41,080 nucleotides of DNA from Streptomyces luteolus (lineage in GTDB: Bacteria; Actinomycetota; Actinomycetes; Streptomycetales; Streptomycetaceae), in the NCBI RefSeq assembly GCF_029968015.1, contig NZ_JASCIS010000063.1, positions 1-41,080 on the forward strand, written 5' to 3'. The notes beneath the pieces were generated by a model, which saw only the letters and a program-made list of their open reading frames with translations, had not been told where the DNA came from and did no database searches. Below, piece by piece: positions 16,224-25,259 of the stretch (position 1 is the first letter of the stretch; every line of letters begins with the position of its first letter). The translations under genes were made by a program, and so were the position numbers.

Positions 16224-17231
16224 ATGGACATAGGCATCGACCTCGGCACCGCCAACACCCTGCTCTACGCCCGCGGCCAGGGCATCGTGCTCAACGAACC
16301 CTCGGTCGTGGCCGTCCGCGAGGGCAGCCGCTCCGCGCTCGCGGTCGGCACGGAGGCCAAGGAGACCATCGGCCGCACGCCGGGGTCGATCACTGCGATC
16401 CGCCCTTTGCGGGACGGCGTGATCAGCGACTTCGAGGCCGCCGAGGAGATGATCCGGCACTTCGTCCGCAAGGCCGTACCGGGCCGCCGCCCACGAATCC
16501 GCCTGGTCGTCTGCGTGCCCAGCGGGGTCACGCCGGTCGAGCGGCGCGCGATCGTGCACGCCGCGCAGCGGGCCGGGGCGCGGGCCGTGCACCTGATCGA
16601 GGAGCCGATGGCCGCGGCGATCGGGGCGGGCCTGCCGGTGTCCGAGCCGCGCGGCTCGATGGTCGTGGACATCGGCGGCGGCACCGCCGAGGTCGCCGTG
16701 ATCTCCCTCGGCGGGATCGTCACCGCCCAGTCCCTGCGGGTCGGCGGCCACCGTCTGGACGCCGCGATCACCGACTACGTACGCAAGGAACACGGGCTGC
16801 TCATCGGCGAGCGCACCGCCGAGGACATCAAGGTCGCCATCGGCTCGGCCTGGCCGGTGCCGGGCGCGGACGCCTTCGAGATGCGGTCGTACCCGGTCCG
16901 CGGGCGGGAGAAGGTCCGCGGCCTGCCGAAGACCGTCGACCTGACGGTGAAGGAGGTGCGGGCCGCCCTGGACGAGCCGGTCGAGGCGGTCATCACGGCC
17001 GTACGGGCCACGCTGGAGGACTGCCCGCCCGAGCTGTCCGGCGACGTCATGGAGCACGGCATCGTGCTGACCGGCGGCGGCGCCCTGCTGCCCGGCCTCG
17101 ACCTGCGCCTCGCCTCGGCCACGGGCATCCCGGTCGTCGTGGCCGACGATCCGCTGGACTCGGTGGCCCTGGGCTGCGGCAAGTGCGTGGAGGACTTCGA
17201 CGCGCTGCAGCGGCTGATGACGGCCGCCTGA
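16224..17231 (+). CDS. Second MreB/Mbl-like actin homologue
   Basis: A 335-residue MreB-family protein, clearly homologous throughout to mreB at 12345-13376 but diverged. Phosphate 1 (DLGTANTLLYARGQG, from residue 6), phosphate 2 (VVDIGGGTAEVAVISLGG) and the adenosine block (GIVLTGGGALLPGLDLRL) are intact, so ATP binding should be retained. It lacks the MSFIGRDMA-type N-terminal extension before phosphate 1, and the region equivalent to GSAYDMDADEHTEIRGRD is changed to GSAWPVPGADAFEMRSYPVRGRE. The ribosome binding site before ATG 16224 is weak. It is on the plus strand, convergent with a sensor kinase whose stop is 12 nt away. It probably polymerises with, or instead of, MreB under particular conditions; no partner mreC is adjacent. 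Confidence 0.88.
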   Translation: MDIGIDLGTANTLLYARGQGIVLNEPSVVAVREGSRSALAVGTEAKETIGRTPGSITAIRPLRDGVISDFEAAEEMIRHFVRKAVPGRRPRIRLVVCVPSGVTPVERRAIVHAAQRAGARAVHLIEEPMAAAIGAGLPVSEPRGSMVVDIGGGTAEVAVISLGGIVTAQSLRVGGHRLDAAITDYVRKEHGLLIGERTAEDIKVAIGSAWPVPGADAFEMRSYPVRGREKVRGLPKTVDLTVKEVRAALDEPVEAVITAVRATLEDCPPELSGDVMEHGIVLTGGGALLPGLDLRLASATGIPVVVADDPLDSVALGCGKCVEDFDALQRLMTAA

Positions 17232-17242
17232 GCCCGGTCGCC

Positions 17243-18442
17243 TCAGAGCCCGGCGCCGGCCGGCAGCTCCGCAAGCACCTCGTACGTGCCGTCCCCGCGC
17301 CCCGCCTCGAAAGTCCCGCCGACGCTCCGCACCCGCTCCGCCATCCCGGCCGTGCCCGTCCCCGCCGACACCGGCGCGCGGCCGGGCCCCGAGGCGGGCA
17401 GGACGTTGCTGACGGCGATACGGGCGCTGCCGTCGCCGATGCCGACGCGGACGGTGACGGGCTCGCCCGGCGCGTGCTTCGCGGCGTTGGTCAGGCACTC
17501 CTGGACCACTCGGTAGACGGCCGCCTGGCGCAGCGGCGAGAGCCGGAACGCCGCGTCGTCCACGTCGAGGTCGACCGCGCTGCCCGCCCGTGCGCTCTGC
17601 TCCGCGAGTGCGGTCAGGCCGTCGAGTCCGGGCGTGGGAGCGCCGTCGGCGCCGCGCTGCACGATGATCTCGTTGAGCACCCGGTGGGCCCGGCGCGCGG
17701 TCTCCGACAGTTCCTCGAAGTCCTGCGCGTACGCCTCGCCGCGCGCCCTGCGGGCCAGCACCTCCGAGCGCACCGTGAGCAGCGTCAACTCCCGCCCCAC
17801 GAAGTCGTGCACGTCCCCCGCGACCCGCGACCGCTCACTCTGCACCGCTTCGAGCACGGCGGTCGTGGCGCGCTGCTTCTCCAGGGCGCGCACCAGGTCC
17901 TGCCGGTTCGCCGCGATGCCGACGCCGACGGCGAGCGCCCCGACCGGCACGACCAGGGACAGGAACTCGGCGACCGACCCGGCCCTGCTCACCGGCCACC
18001 CCGGCAGGTTGAACAGCGCGTACGCGACCACGGCGTACAGCACTCCCGCCGCCACCCCGGCCCGCCTGCCCCAGAACCTGGCGACGGAGTACAGCGCGAA
18101 CTGGACGAGGGTCAGCTCGTGCAGCCACCCGAGCAGCCCGAGCCCCACGGCGTACGCGAGCCACGGCGCCCGGCGCCGCACGAGCAGCGTCGACGCGCTC
18201 GCGGTCAGGACGAGCCCGGCCTGCAGGCGCGTGTCGAGGGAGTTGTCGGCCGCGGCGAGGCCCGGCACGTCGAGCGCCATCACGGCCAGGCAGCTGAGCG
18301 CGGTCAGCACGTCGAGCGCACGCGGCCGGTCCGCCGAGCGCCGGACGAGGCGGCTCCCGAGGGCCGCCCATCCGCTGAGCGCCTCCAGGGCGGACCGTAT
18401 GTGCATGTCTTCCATCATCCGGGGTCGTTCGGCCCGATTCAT
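17243..18442 (-). CDS. Sensor histidine kinase, HisKA_3 type, without adjacent regulator
   Basis: A 399-residue NarL-type kinase. The first half has about six membrane segments (ALDVLTALSCLAVMALDVPG to FLSLVVPVGALAVGVGIAAN). The dimerisation/phosphoacceptor helix is VAGDVHDFVGRELTLLTVRSEVL, the His at ~220, and the ATPase domain shows YRVVQECLTNAAKHAPGEPVTV (N box) and GTGTAGMAERVRSVGGTFEAG (G box). The ATG at 18442 has a GGAAG ribosome binding site; ATGs at 18418 and 18415 lack one. No response regulator gene is adjacent, which is unusual because such kinases nearly always sit in a pair. A three-unit 20-bp tandem repeat lies upstream. Confidence 0.85.
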   Translation of the reverse strand: MNRAERPRMMEDMHIRSALEALSGWAALGSRLVRRSADRPRALDVLTALSCLAVMALDVPGLAAADNSLDTRLQAGLVLTASASTLLVRRRAPWLAYAVGLGLLGWLHELTLVQFALYSVARFWGRRAGVAAGVLYAVVAYALFNLPGWPVSRAGSVAEFLSLVVPVGALAVGVGIAANRQDLVRALEKQRATTAVLEAVQSERSRVAGDVHDFVGRELTLLTVRSEVLARRARGEAYAQDFEELSETARRAHRVLNEIIVQRGADGAPTPGLDGLTALAEQSARAGSAVDLDVDDAAFRLSPLRQAAVYRVVQECLTNAAKHAPGEPVTVRVGIGDGSARIAVSNVLPASGPGRAPVSAGTGTAGMAERVRSVGGTFEAGRGDGTYEVLAELPAGAGL

Positions 18443-18480
18443 GGGACTTCCGTCCTGAATCACGTGATGTACGGCACCAC

Positions 18481-18540
18481 AGGCGCATCCTGAGCCCCAC
18501 AGGCGCCTCCTGAGCCCCACAGGAGCCTCCTGAGCCCCAC
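18481..18540. repeat. Three 20-bp tandem repeats upstream of the sensor kinase
   Basis: Three abutting 20-nt units, each ending CCTGAGCCCCAC or a close variant, differ only at two positions. A partial fourth begins after 18540. They lie 39 nt before the kinase start codon, between two divergent genes. Direct repeats on two helical turns would suit a regulator binding site; a slippage expansion is equally possible. Confidence 0.8.
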
Positions 18541-18619
18541 TGGCCCGTTCCGGGGACCGGCCGCACGGGCCACGGCGCGGTTTGCCGGAGCTGCCGCGCG
18601 GCGGGGGTGCAATCGGTGC

Positions 18620-19228
18620 ATGTGGTACGCCCAGAACTCCGGCCGCAGAGTGCGGCAGCTGCTCGGCGACACCGCGGTCCTGCTGTGGACCGCGGCGTGG
18701 GCCGCGGCCGCGATGATCGCGTATCGGCTCGCGCAGCACGTCGCGCGCCCCGTGACGACCCCCTCGGCGCACGGCCGCGGCTCGGGCTCCGGCCTCGGCC
18801 GCTTCGGCCGGTCCGCCGCCGACATGCCCCTGGTCGGCGAGCGGTTGGACGCCGCGCTGCGCGGAGTCGCGGGCGCCGGTGACCGGTTCGACGGCGGGCA
18901 GGCGGTCGCCCAGGGGCTCGCCGCGGGCGGCGCCGTCCTCGTCTTCCTGGTCCCCGTCGGGCTCGTCCTCGTGCTGTGGCTGCCGCGCCGGCTGCGCTGG
19001 ATCCGGCAGGCGGCCGCCGCGTACGAGCTTGCCGCCTCCGAGGACGGGCGCGAACTCCTCGCCCTGCGCGCCCTGATGCGCCCCCTGGACGAGGTGTCCC
19101 GTACGGCGAAGACCCTGGAGGACGCGACCCCGGGCAGCCTCGCCGAGGGCTGGCGCGAGGGCGACCCGGAGACCCTGGACGCCCTCGCGGACGCGGAGTT
19201 GGTCCGCCTCGGCCTGCGGACCGCCTAG
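18620..19228 (+). CDS. Small membrane protein, streptomycete conserved hypothetical
   Basis: A 202-residue protein with two membrane segments, LLWTAAWAAAAMIAYRLA (~20-37) and AAGGAVLVFLVPVGLVLVLWLP (~102-123), separated by a Gly/Ser/Arg-rich loop with DMPLVGERLDAALRG. The C-terminal 75 residues are helical and charged (ELLALRALMRPLDEVSRTAKTLED). I recall similar proteins in Streptomyces but know no function. The start has MWYAQNSGRRVRQLL, a plausible N-terminus. Its TAG stop is made by the first bases of the MITE-like element that follows, so the original C-terminus may have been different. Confidence 0.7.
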   Translation: MWYAQNSGRRVRQLLGDTAVLLWTAAWAAAAMIAYRLAQHVARPVTTPSAHGRGSGSGLGRFGRSAADMPLVGERLDAALRGVAGAGDRFDGGQAVAQGLAAGGAVLVFLVPVGLVLVLWLPRRLRWIRQAAAAYELAASEDGRELLALRALMRPLDEVSRTAKTLEDATPGSLAEGWREGDPETLDALADAELVRLGLRTA

Positions 19229-19270
19229 GGCCCGTCTCTCCGATCTTTGCGGATCAGCCCGCGGCGTCGA

Positions 19271-19338
19271 GGGGGTACCTCCCTGCTCTGGGGGCACCTC
19301 CCGGCCGGAGGCTGGGGGAGGAGCCGAGAGCTTGGGGG
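19271..19338. repeat. Nested palindromic repeats: ~45-bp family copy interrupted by a second palindrome
   Basis: The outer arms GGGGGTACCTCCCTGCTC (19271-19288) and CGAGAGCTTGGGGGA (about 19324-19338) match the element that interrupts the HD gene (34341-34386). In place of its short centre lies a second, 33-nt palindromic unit (19288-19320) centred on CCTCCCGGCCGGAGG. One mini-element appears to have landed inside another. Confidence 0.65.
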
Positions 19339-19417
19339 AGGGTGCATCGGCGTGCGCCCGGATCGCCCTCGTACTGGACGTACTTGGGTGATTCGGGCGT
19401 GCGGCGAGGTGCCGTGC

Positions 19418-19450
19418 CTGGGGGCACCTCCCGGCCGGAGGCTGGGGGAG
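19418..19450. repeat. Second identical copy of the 33-bp palindromic unit
   Basis: All 33 bases are identical to 19288-19320, 130 bp away in the same orientation. Core palindrome CCTCCCGGCCGGAGG. The identity at this length points to recent duplication or a sequence-homogenised family. Confidence 0.85.
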
Positions 19451-19508
19451 TCGCGGGCCCGCAAAGATCGGGGAGACGGGCCCTGGCAGCCGGGAGGCCC
19501 GTACGCGC

Positions 19509-19547
19509 GAAGGCCCCGGACCGTGACGTGACGGTTCCGGGGCCTTC
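19509..19547 (-). terminator. valS terminator hairpin
   Basis: GAAGGCCCCGGACCGT (19509-19524) pairs with 19531-19547 with one bulged base and a six-base loop. It lies ~27 nt after the valS stop codon. Confidence 0.8.
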
Positions 19548-19573
19548 GTACGGCCGTGACGGCCGGGCACGCG

Positions 19574-22228
19574 TTACGCCGCGGGCAGCGCGTCCAGCTG
19601 GCCCTTGATGCGCTCGATGTCGGCCTCGGCCTTGCTGAGCCGGCCGCGGATCTTGTCCACGACCTGGTCGGGGGCCTTGGCCAGGAACGCCTCGTTGGTG
19701 AGCTTGGCGTTGGCGGCCGTGATCTCCTTCTCGGCCGCCGCCAGGTCCTTGGCGAGGCGCTTGCGCTCGGCGGCGACGTCGATCGTGCCGGAGAGGTCGA
19801 GCGCGACCGTGGCACCGGAGACCGGCAGCGTCGCCGTGGCGGCGAAGCCCTCGCCCTCCGGCTGCAGGCGGAGCAGCTGGCGGATGGCCGCCTCGTGCGG
19901 CGCGAGCGCCGTGCCGTCCAGGGTGAGCCGGGCCGGGACCTTCTGGCCGGGCTGCAGGCCCTGGTCGGAACGGAACCGGCGGACCTCGGTGATGACCTGC
20001 TGGAGCGTCTCGATCTCCCGCTCGGCGGCCTCGTCCCGGAAGCCGCCCGGGGCGTCAGCCCCAGGAACGGACACAGCGGTCGGCCAGTCGGCGATCACCA
20101 GGGACTCGTTGCCCGTGAGCGTCGTCCACAGCGTCTCCGTGACGAACGGGACGACCGGGTGCAGCAGCTTCAGCGTGACGTCCAGGACCTCACCGAGGAC
20201 GCGCTTGGTGTCCTCGGCGGCCTGACCGCCCTCCTGGAACGTGGTCTTCGTCAACTCGACGTACCAGTCGAAGACTTCGTCCCAGGCGAAGTGGAACAGC
20301 GCGTCCGAGAGCTTCGCGAACTGGTAGTCCTCGTAGTACGCGTCCACCTCGGCGACGACCGAGTTGAGCCGCGACAGGATCCACCGGTCGGTCGCCGACA
20401 GGCGCTCGGCGGGCGGGAGTTCACCTTCGACCGTGGCGCCGTTCATCAGCGCGAAGCGGGTGGCGTTCCAGATCTTGTTGGCGAAGTTGCGCGAGCCCTG
20501 GACCCAGTCCTCGCCGATCGGGACGTCCACGCCCGGGTTGGCGCCGCGGGCCAGGGTGAACCGCAGGGCGTCCGAGCCGTACTTGTCCATCCAGTCGAGC
20601 GGGTTGACCGCGTTGCCGAAGGACTTCGACATCTTCTTGCCGAACTGGTCGCGGACCATGCCGTGCAGCACGATCGTGTGGAACGGCGGGGTGCCGTCCA
20701 TCGCGTACAGGCCGAACATCATCATCCGGGCGACCCAGAAGAACAGGATGTCGTACCCGGTGACCAGGACGGAGTTCGGATAGAACTTCTCGAGCGACTC
20801 GGTCTGTTCGGGCCAGCCGAGCGTGGAGAACGGCCACAGGCCCGACGAGAACCAGGTGTCCAGGACGTCGGTGTCCTGCGTCCAGCCCTCGCCCGTCGGC
20901 TCCTCGTCGTCCGGGCCTAGGCAGACGACCTCGCCGTTCGGCCCGTACCAGACGGGGATGCGGTGGCCCCACCACAACTGCCGCGAGATGCACCAGTCGT
21001 GGAGGTTGTCGACCCAGTCGAAGTACCGCTTCTCCATCTCCTGCGGGTGGACCTTGACCTTGCCGTCGCGGACCGCGTCACCGGCGGCCTTCGCGAGCGG
21101 GCCGACCTTGACCCACCACTGCATGGACAGGCGCGGCTCGACGGTCGTCTTGCAGCGCGAGCAGTGGCCCACCGAGTGGGTGTACGGCCGCTTCTCGGCG
21201 ACGATCCGGCCCTCGGCGCGCAGCGCGCCGACGATCGCGGAGCGGGCCTCCAGGCGGTCGAGGCCCTGGAACGGGCCGTGCGCGGTGATGACGGCGTGCT
21301 CGTCCATGACCGCGATGTTGGGCAGGTCGTGACGCTGGCCGATCTCGAAGTCGTTCGGGTCGTGGGCCGGGGTGACCTTGACGGCGCCGGTGCCGAACTC
21401 CGGGTCGACGTGCGTGTCCGCGACGACCGGGATCGAGCGGTCGGTCAGCGGCAGCTTGATCCGCTTGCCGATGAGGTGCGCGTACCGCTCGTCGTCCGGG
21501 TGGACCGCGACGGCGGTGTCGCCGAGCATCGTCTCGGCACGCGTGGTGGCGACGACGAGCGTCTCCTCACCCTCGCCGTACTTGACCGAGACGAGCTCGC
21601 CCTCGTCGTCCTGGTACTCCACCTCGATGTCCGAGATGGCCGTCAGACAGCGCGGGCACCAGTTGATGATGCGCTCGGCGCGGTAGATCAACTCGTCGTC
21701 GTACAGCTTCTTGAAGAGGGTCTTGACCGCCTGGGACAGGCCCTCGTCCATGGTGAAGCGCTCACGGTCCCAGTCCACGCCGTCGCCGAGGCGGCGCATC
21801 TGGCCGGAGATCTGGCCGCCGGACTCGTTCTTCCACTGCCAGACGCGCTCGACGAACGCCTCCCGGCCCAGGTCGTGGCGGGACTTGCCCTCCTTGGCGA
21901 GCTCGCGCTCCACGACGTTCTGCGTGGCGATGCCCGCGTGGTCCATGCCGGGCTGCCACAGCGTCTCGAAGCCCTGCATGCGCTTGCGGCGCGTCAACGC
22001 GTCGATGAGCGTGTGCTCGAAGGCGTGCCCCAGGTGCAGGCTGCCCGTGACGTTCGGCGGGGGGATGACGACGGTGTACGGCGGCTTCTCGCTCTTGGCG
22101 TCGGCGGCGAAGTAACCGCGGTCTACCCAGCGCTCGTACAACGGCCCCTCTACCTCGGCCGGAGCGTAGGTCTTCGGCAGTTCGGGCTCGGGGACGCTGC
22201 TGTTCTGATGCTGAGTGTTCTCGGTCAC
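19574..22228 (-). CDS. valS: Valyl-tRNA synthetase
   Basis: An 884-residue class I aminoacyl-tRNA synthetase charging tRNA-Val. The signature HIGH motif is HLGH in PPPNVTGSLHLGHAFEHTL (~55), KMSKS is in GKKMSKSFGNAVNP, and the editing (CP1) domain includes ATTRAETMLGDTAVAVHP and VKVTPAHDPNDFEIGQRH. The anticodon-binding domain (NFANKIWNATRFALMN) and the C-terminal tRNA-binding coiled coil (DVAAERKRLAKDLAAAEKEITAANAKL) follow. Length is normal. The ATG at 22228 begins MTENTQHQNSS, a usual streptomycete N-terminus. I see no T-box or other leader structure upstream. Confidence 0.97.
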   Translation of the reverse strand: MTENTQHQNSSVPEPELPKTYAPAEVEGPLYERWVDRGYFAADAKSEKPPYTVVIPPPNVTGSLHLGHAFEHTLIDALTRRKRMQGFETLWQPGMDHAGIATQNVVERELAKEGKSRHDLGREAFVERVWQWKNESGGQISGQMRRLGDGVDWDRERFTMDEGLSQAVKTLFKKLYDDELIYRAERIINWCPRCLTAISDIEVEYQDDEGELVSVKYGEGEETLVVATTRAETMLGDTAVAVHPDDERYAHLIGKRIKLPLTDRSIPVVADTHVDPEFGTGAVKVTPAHDPNDFEIGQRHDLPNIAVMDEHAVITAHGPFQGLDRLEARSAIVGALRAEGRIVAEKRPYTHSVGHCSRCKTTVEPRLSMQWWVKVGPLAKAAGDAVRDGKVKVHPQEMEKRYFDWVDNLHDWCISRQLWWGHRIPVWYGPNGEVVCLGPDDEEPTGEGWTQDTDVLDTWFSSGLWPFSTLGWPEQTESLEKFYPNSVLVTGYDILFFWVARMMMFGLYAMDGTPPFHTIVLHGMVRDQFGKKMSKSFGNAVNPLDWMDKYGSDALRFTLARGANPGVDVPIGEDWVQGSRNFANKIWNATRFALMNGATVEGELPPAERLSATDRWILSRLNSVVAEVDAYYEDYQFAKLSDALFHFAWDEVFDWYVELTKTTFQEGGQAAEDTKRVLGEVLDVTLKLLHPVVPFVTETLWTTLTGNESLVIADWPTAVSVPGADAPGGFRDEAAEREIETLQQVITEVRRFRSDQGLQPGQKVPARLTLDGTALAPHEAAIRQLLRLQPEGEGFAATATLPVSGATVALDLSGTIDVAAERKRLAKDLAAAEKEITAANAKLTNEAFLAKAPDQVVDKIRGRLSKAEADIERIKGQLDALPAA

Positions 22229-22363
22229 GACGGACAGTTTAGAGCCGTCACGGTCCCGTACCGAAACCAGATTCCTTGGTAACGGTGTGACCCCCGGCGC
22301 CCCGCTCCGCGGCGCCTTCGGTCAGGATGTTGGATACGCATAAGTTCTGGAGGGGACAGAGGA
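22229..22363. promoter_or_regulatory. Divergent promoter region between valS and a membrane-anchored protein gene
   Basis: A 135-nt gap between divergent starts. It has an imperfect palindrome, ACCGAAACCA (22260-22269) against TGGTAACGGT (22277-22286), with two mismatches, that could be an operator. No confident promoter hexamers were assigned. Confidence 0.35.
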
Positions 22364-23299
22364 ATGAGCTACAACCAGCCGGGCCCGTACGGCGGCCAGC
22401 CCCAGCAGCCCGGACCGTACGGTCAGCCGGGTCAGCCGCAGCAGCCGGGCCCCTACGGCCAGCAGCCGCAGGCGCCGCAGCCCGGCTACGGCTACCCGCA
22501 GCAGGCCCCCCAGGGCGTCCCGCCGCAGCAGGGCTACGGCTACCCGCAGCAGCAGGCGCCCGGCCCGTACGGCCAGCAGCCCCCGTACGGCCAGGTCCCG
22601 CCCCCGCCGCAGGGCGGTGGCGGCGGCAAGAAGGCGGGCATCATCATCGCCGCGGTCGTGGCGGTCGCACTGGTCGCGGGCGGCGTGTGGTTCTTCACGT
22701 CGGACAGCGGCGGTGGCAGCGATGTCGCCGACGACGGCAAGACGTACGAGCTGACGACCCCGGCGACGCTGCTCGGTGAGTACAAGAAGAAGGCGGGCAC
22801 CGAGTCCGGCGGTCAGGTCCGGGACGCGGAGAAGTGGGGCCTGAAGAACGGCAAGGAGGTCGGCTCGCAGTACGAGTCGAAGGACGAGAGCAACCCGATG
22901 GCGACGAAGTTGATCCAGTTCAACGGCGCCTACGGCGAGATCGAGGACCCCGAGGCCTTCCTCGACGCCGGCTTCGCGGGCATGAAGGAGGAGGCTGGCA
23001 AGAACCCGTCGCAGGGCAAGATGATCGGCGAGCCGCAGGAGATGAACCCCGCCGGGTTCGAGGGCGGCGTCATGAAGTGCCAGGAGGCCGAGATCAACAT
23101 GGGCGCGGCCCTCGGCTCCGACTCCGGCAACTCCAAGCCGATCACGATGCCGATGTGCCTGTGGGCCGACCACAGCACCTTCGCTCTCGTCGTCACGACG
23201 GACACCCAGGCGATCCTGTCCGGCAAGAGCATGTCCATCGACGAGGCGGCCGCCACCACCGCCAAGGTCCGCGATGAGGTCCGCGTCGAGGCCAAGTGA
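22364..23299 (+). CDS. Pro/Gln/Gly/Tyr-rich membrane-anchored protein
   Basis: A 311-residue protein in three parts. Residues 1-85 are a disordered cytoplasmic region of PGPYGQQP- and GYGYPQQ-type repeats. A single membrane segment follows (KKAGIIIAAVVAVALVAGGVWFF, ~88-111), oriented with the C-terminus outside. The extracellular domain (~180 residues) has two cysteines (MKCQEAE, MCLWADH) that could pair, and blocks such as YELTTPATLLGEYKK and TFALVVTTDTQAIL. This architecture is common among Streptomyces proteins of unknown function. The ATG has a GGAGGGGACAGAGGA purine-rich ribosome binding site. A strong terminator follows directly, so it is transcribed alone. Confidence 0.82.
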   Translation: MSYNQPGPYGGQPQQPGPYGQPGQPQQPGPYGQQPQAPQPGYGYPQQAPQGVPPQQGYGYPQQQAPGPYGQQPPYGQVPPPPQGGGGGKKAGIIIAAVVAVALVAGGVWFFTSDSGGGSDVADDGKTYELTTPATLLGEYKKKAGTESGGQVRDAEKWGLKNGKEVGSQYESKDESNPMATKLIQFNGAYGEIEDPEAFLDAGFAGMKEEAGKNPSQGKMIGEPQEMNPAGFEGGVMKCQEAEINMGAALGSDSGNSKPITMPMCLWADHSTFALVVTTDTQAILSGKSMSIDEAAATTAKVRDEVRVEAK

Positions 23300-23315
23300 G
23301 TCGCACCACGCAACA

Positions 23316-23351
23316 GAGGGGGTTCCCGGCCGGTCGGCCGGGAACCCCCTC
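23316..23351 (+). terminator. 16-bp perfect hairpin terminator
   Basis: GAGGGGGTTCCCGGCC (23316-23331) pairs with 23336-23351 around the four-base loop GGTC, 17 nt after the stop of the upstream gene. It also faces the small secreted-protein gene from the opposite strand and can serve both. Confidence 0.85.
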
Positions 23352-23389
23352 CGCCTTTCGGCCGACCCCGAGGCGTCGAGAGCTCAGCC

Positions 23390-23665
23390 TCAGCGGCCGG
23401 CCAGGGCACACGCCGTGTCGGCGTGCGCGGACCTGACACCGAGACTCGTGAGCTTCTTGTAACAGGCCCTGAACTCAGTGGGATTCGACCCCGTCCGGCA
23501 GGCGCTCGTCACGCCTTTCCCCACGACGTAGCCTCGGTCTTCGAGGTAGAAGAGGCAGCTGGGGATGTCTGCCGCGGCGGGCGATGCGGTGGCCACCGGA
23601 GTCACGCCGGCCGCGATCGCCAGCCCCATCGCAGCGAGCACTCGCCTCTTCTTCAGCGATTTCAC
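23390..23665 (-). CDS. Small secreted four-cysteine protein
   Basis: A 91-residue precursor with a typical Sec signal peptide: basic MKSLKKRR, a hydrophobic core (VLAAMGLAIAAGVTPVATA), and a likely cleavage after SPAAA. The mature part of about 58 residues has four cysteines (PSCLFY, TSACRTG, FRACYKK, DTACALAGR) that can form two disulfides. The GTG at 23665 is seven bases after GGGAGG; the longer in-frame extension crosses the clpX terminator and is not used. I do not know its function. It has the look of small extracellular Streptomyces peptides; a toxin, inhibitor or structural role cannot be told apart by sequence. Confidence 0.75.
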   Translation of the reverse strand: MKSLKKRRVLAAMGLAIAAGVTPVATASPAAADIPSCLFYLEDRGYVVGKGVTSACRTGSNPTEFRACYKKLTSLGVRSAHADTACALAGR

Positions 23666-23756
23666 GTTCGTTCCCTCCCGTTTTCCGAGCCTGGTCAGCG
23701 GCAATACGATCATGAAGGGCTCAGAGGACCAAGCCCCATTCACGATCTGACCGAAA

Positions 23757-23795
23757 AGAAGGGGCCCGGCCAGAACAACTGGCCGGGCCCCTTCT
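23757..23795 (-). terminator. clpX rho-independent terminator
   Basis: A perfect 17-bp stem (AGAAGGGGCCCGGCCAG against 23779-23795) with a five-base loop, followed on the minus strand by a T-rich run (TTCTTTTC). It begins 20 nt after the clpX stop. Confidence 0.92.
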
Positions 23796-23814
23796 CCGTT
23801 CAGGCAGCGGAGCG

Positions 23815-25101
<1,287 letters not shown>

Positions 25102-25193
25102 GAGGTGCTTCCCCTTCGCCTGGGAGACGCCCGTGAAGACGGCTCCTGGTGCCTCATATCCGACGGTACCTTGCCGGGCCCCCCGTTCGGGCC

Positions 25194-25236
25194 CCCCTTG
25201 GCGCGGTTCACTTCTTCCGCCAACCGCGCCAAGGGG
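25194..25236 (-). terminator. Perfect 15-bp hairpin between clpP2 and clpX
   Basis: CCCCTTGGCGCGGTT (25194-25208) pairs exactly with 25222-25236 around a 13-nt loop, 24 nt after the clpP2 stop. It would separate clpP1P2 transcripts from clpX by termination or protect an mRNA 3' end. Confidence 0.8.
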
Positions 25237-25259
25237 CTGCAGATACTGCTGTGCTCGGG

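Larger units (their letters stand above)
19227..19484. mobile_element. 258-bp MITE-like element with 26-bp terminal inverted repeats
   Basis: The ends 19227-19252 and 19459-19484 are inverted repeats matching at 25 of 26 positions (AGGGCCCGTCTC… outward). The inside has no open frame; it holds two identical 33-bp palindromic copies, a smaller inverted repeat (about 19356-19369 against 19395-19408) and a nested palindromic element. I found no clear target-site duplication. It could be a non-autonomous derivative of an insertion sequence or, as an alternative, a large bidirectional terminator, since it lies between two convergent genes. Confidence 0.6.

Noticed and set aside
17243..18442. Response regulator partner next to the sensor kinase
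   Set aside because: Neither neighbour has a receiver or HTH domain; the nearby genes are MreB-like and a membrane protein.
19221..19490. Insertion sequence with transposase at the MITE-like element
   Set aside because: No open frame long enough inside the ends, and no clear target-site duplication.
22229..22363. T-box riboswitch before valS
   Set aside because: No T-box sequence or long leader with specifier loop; the gap is short and shared with a divergent gene.
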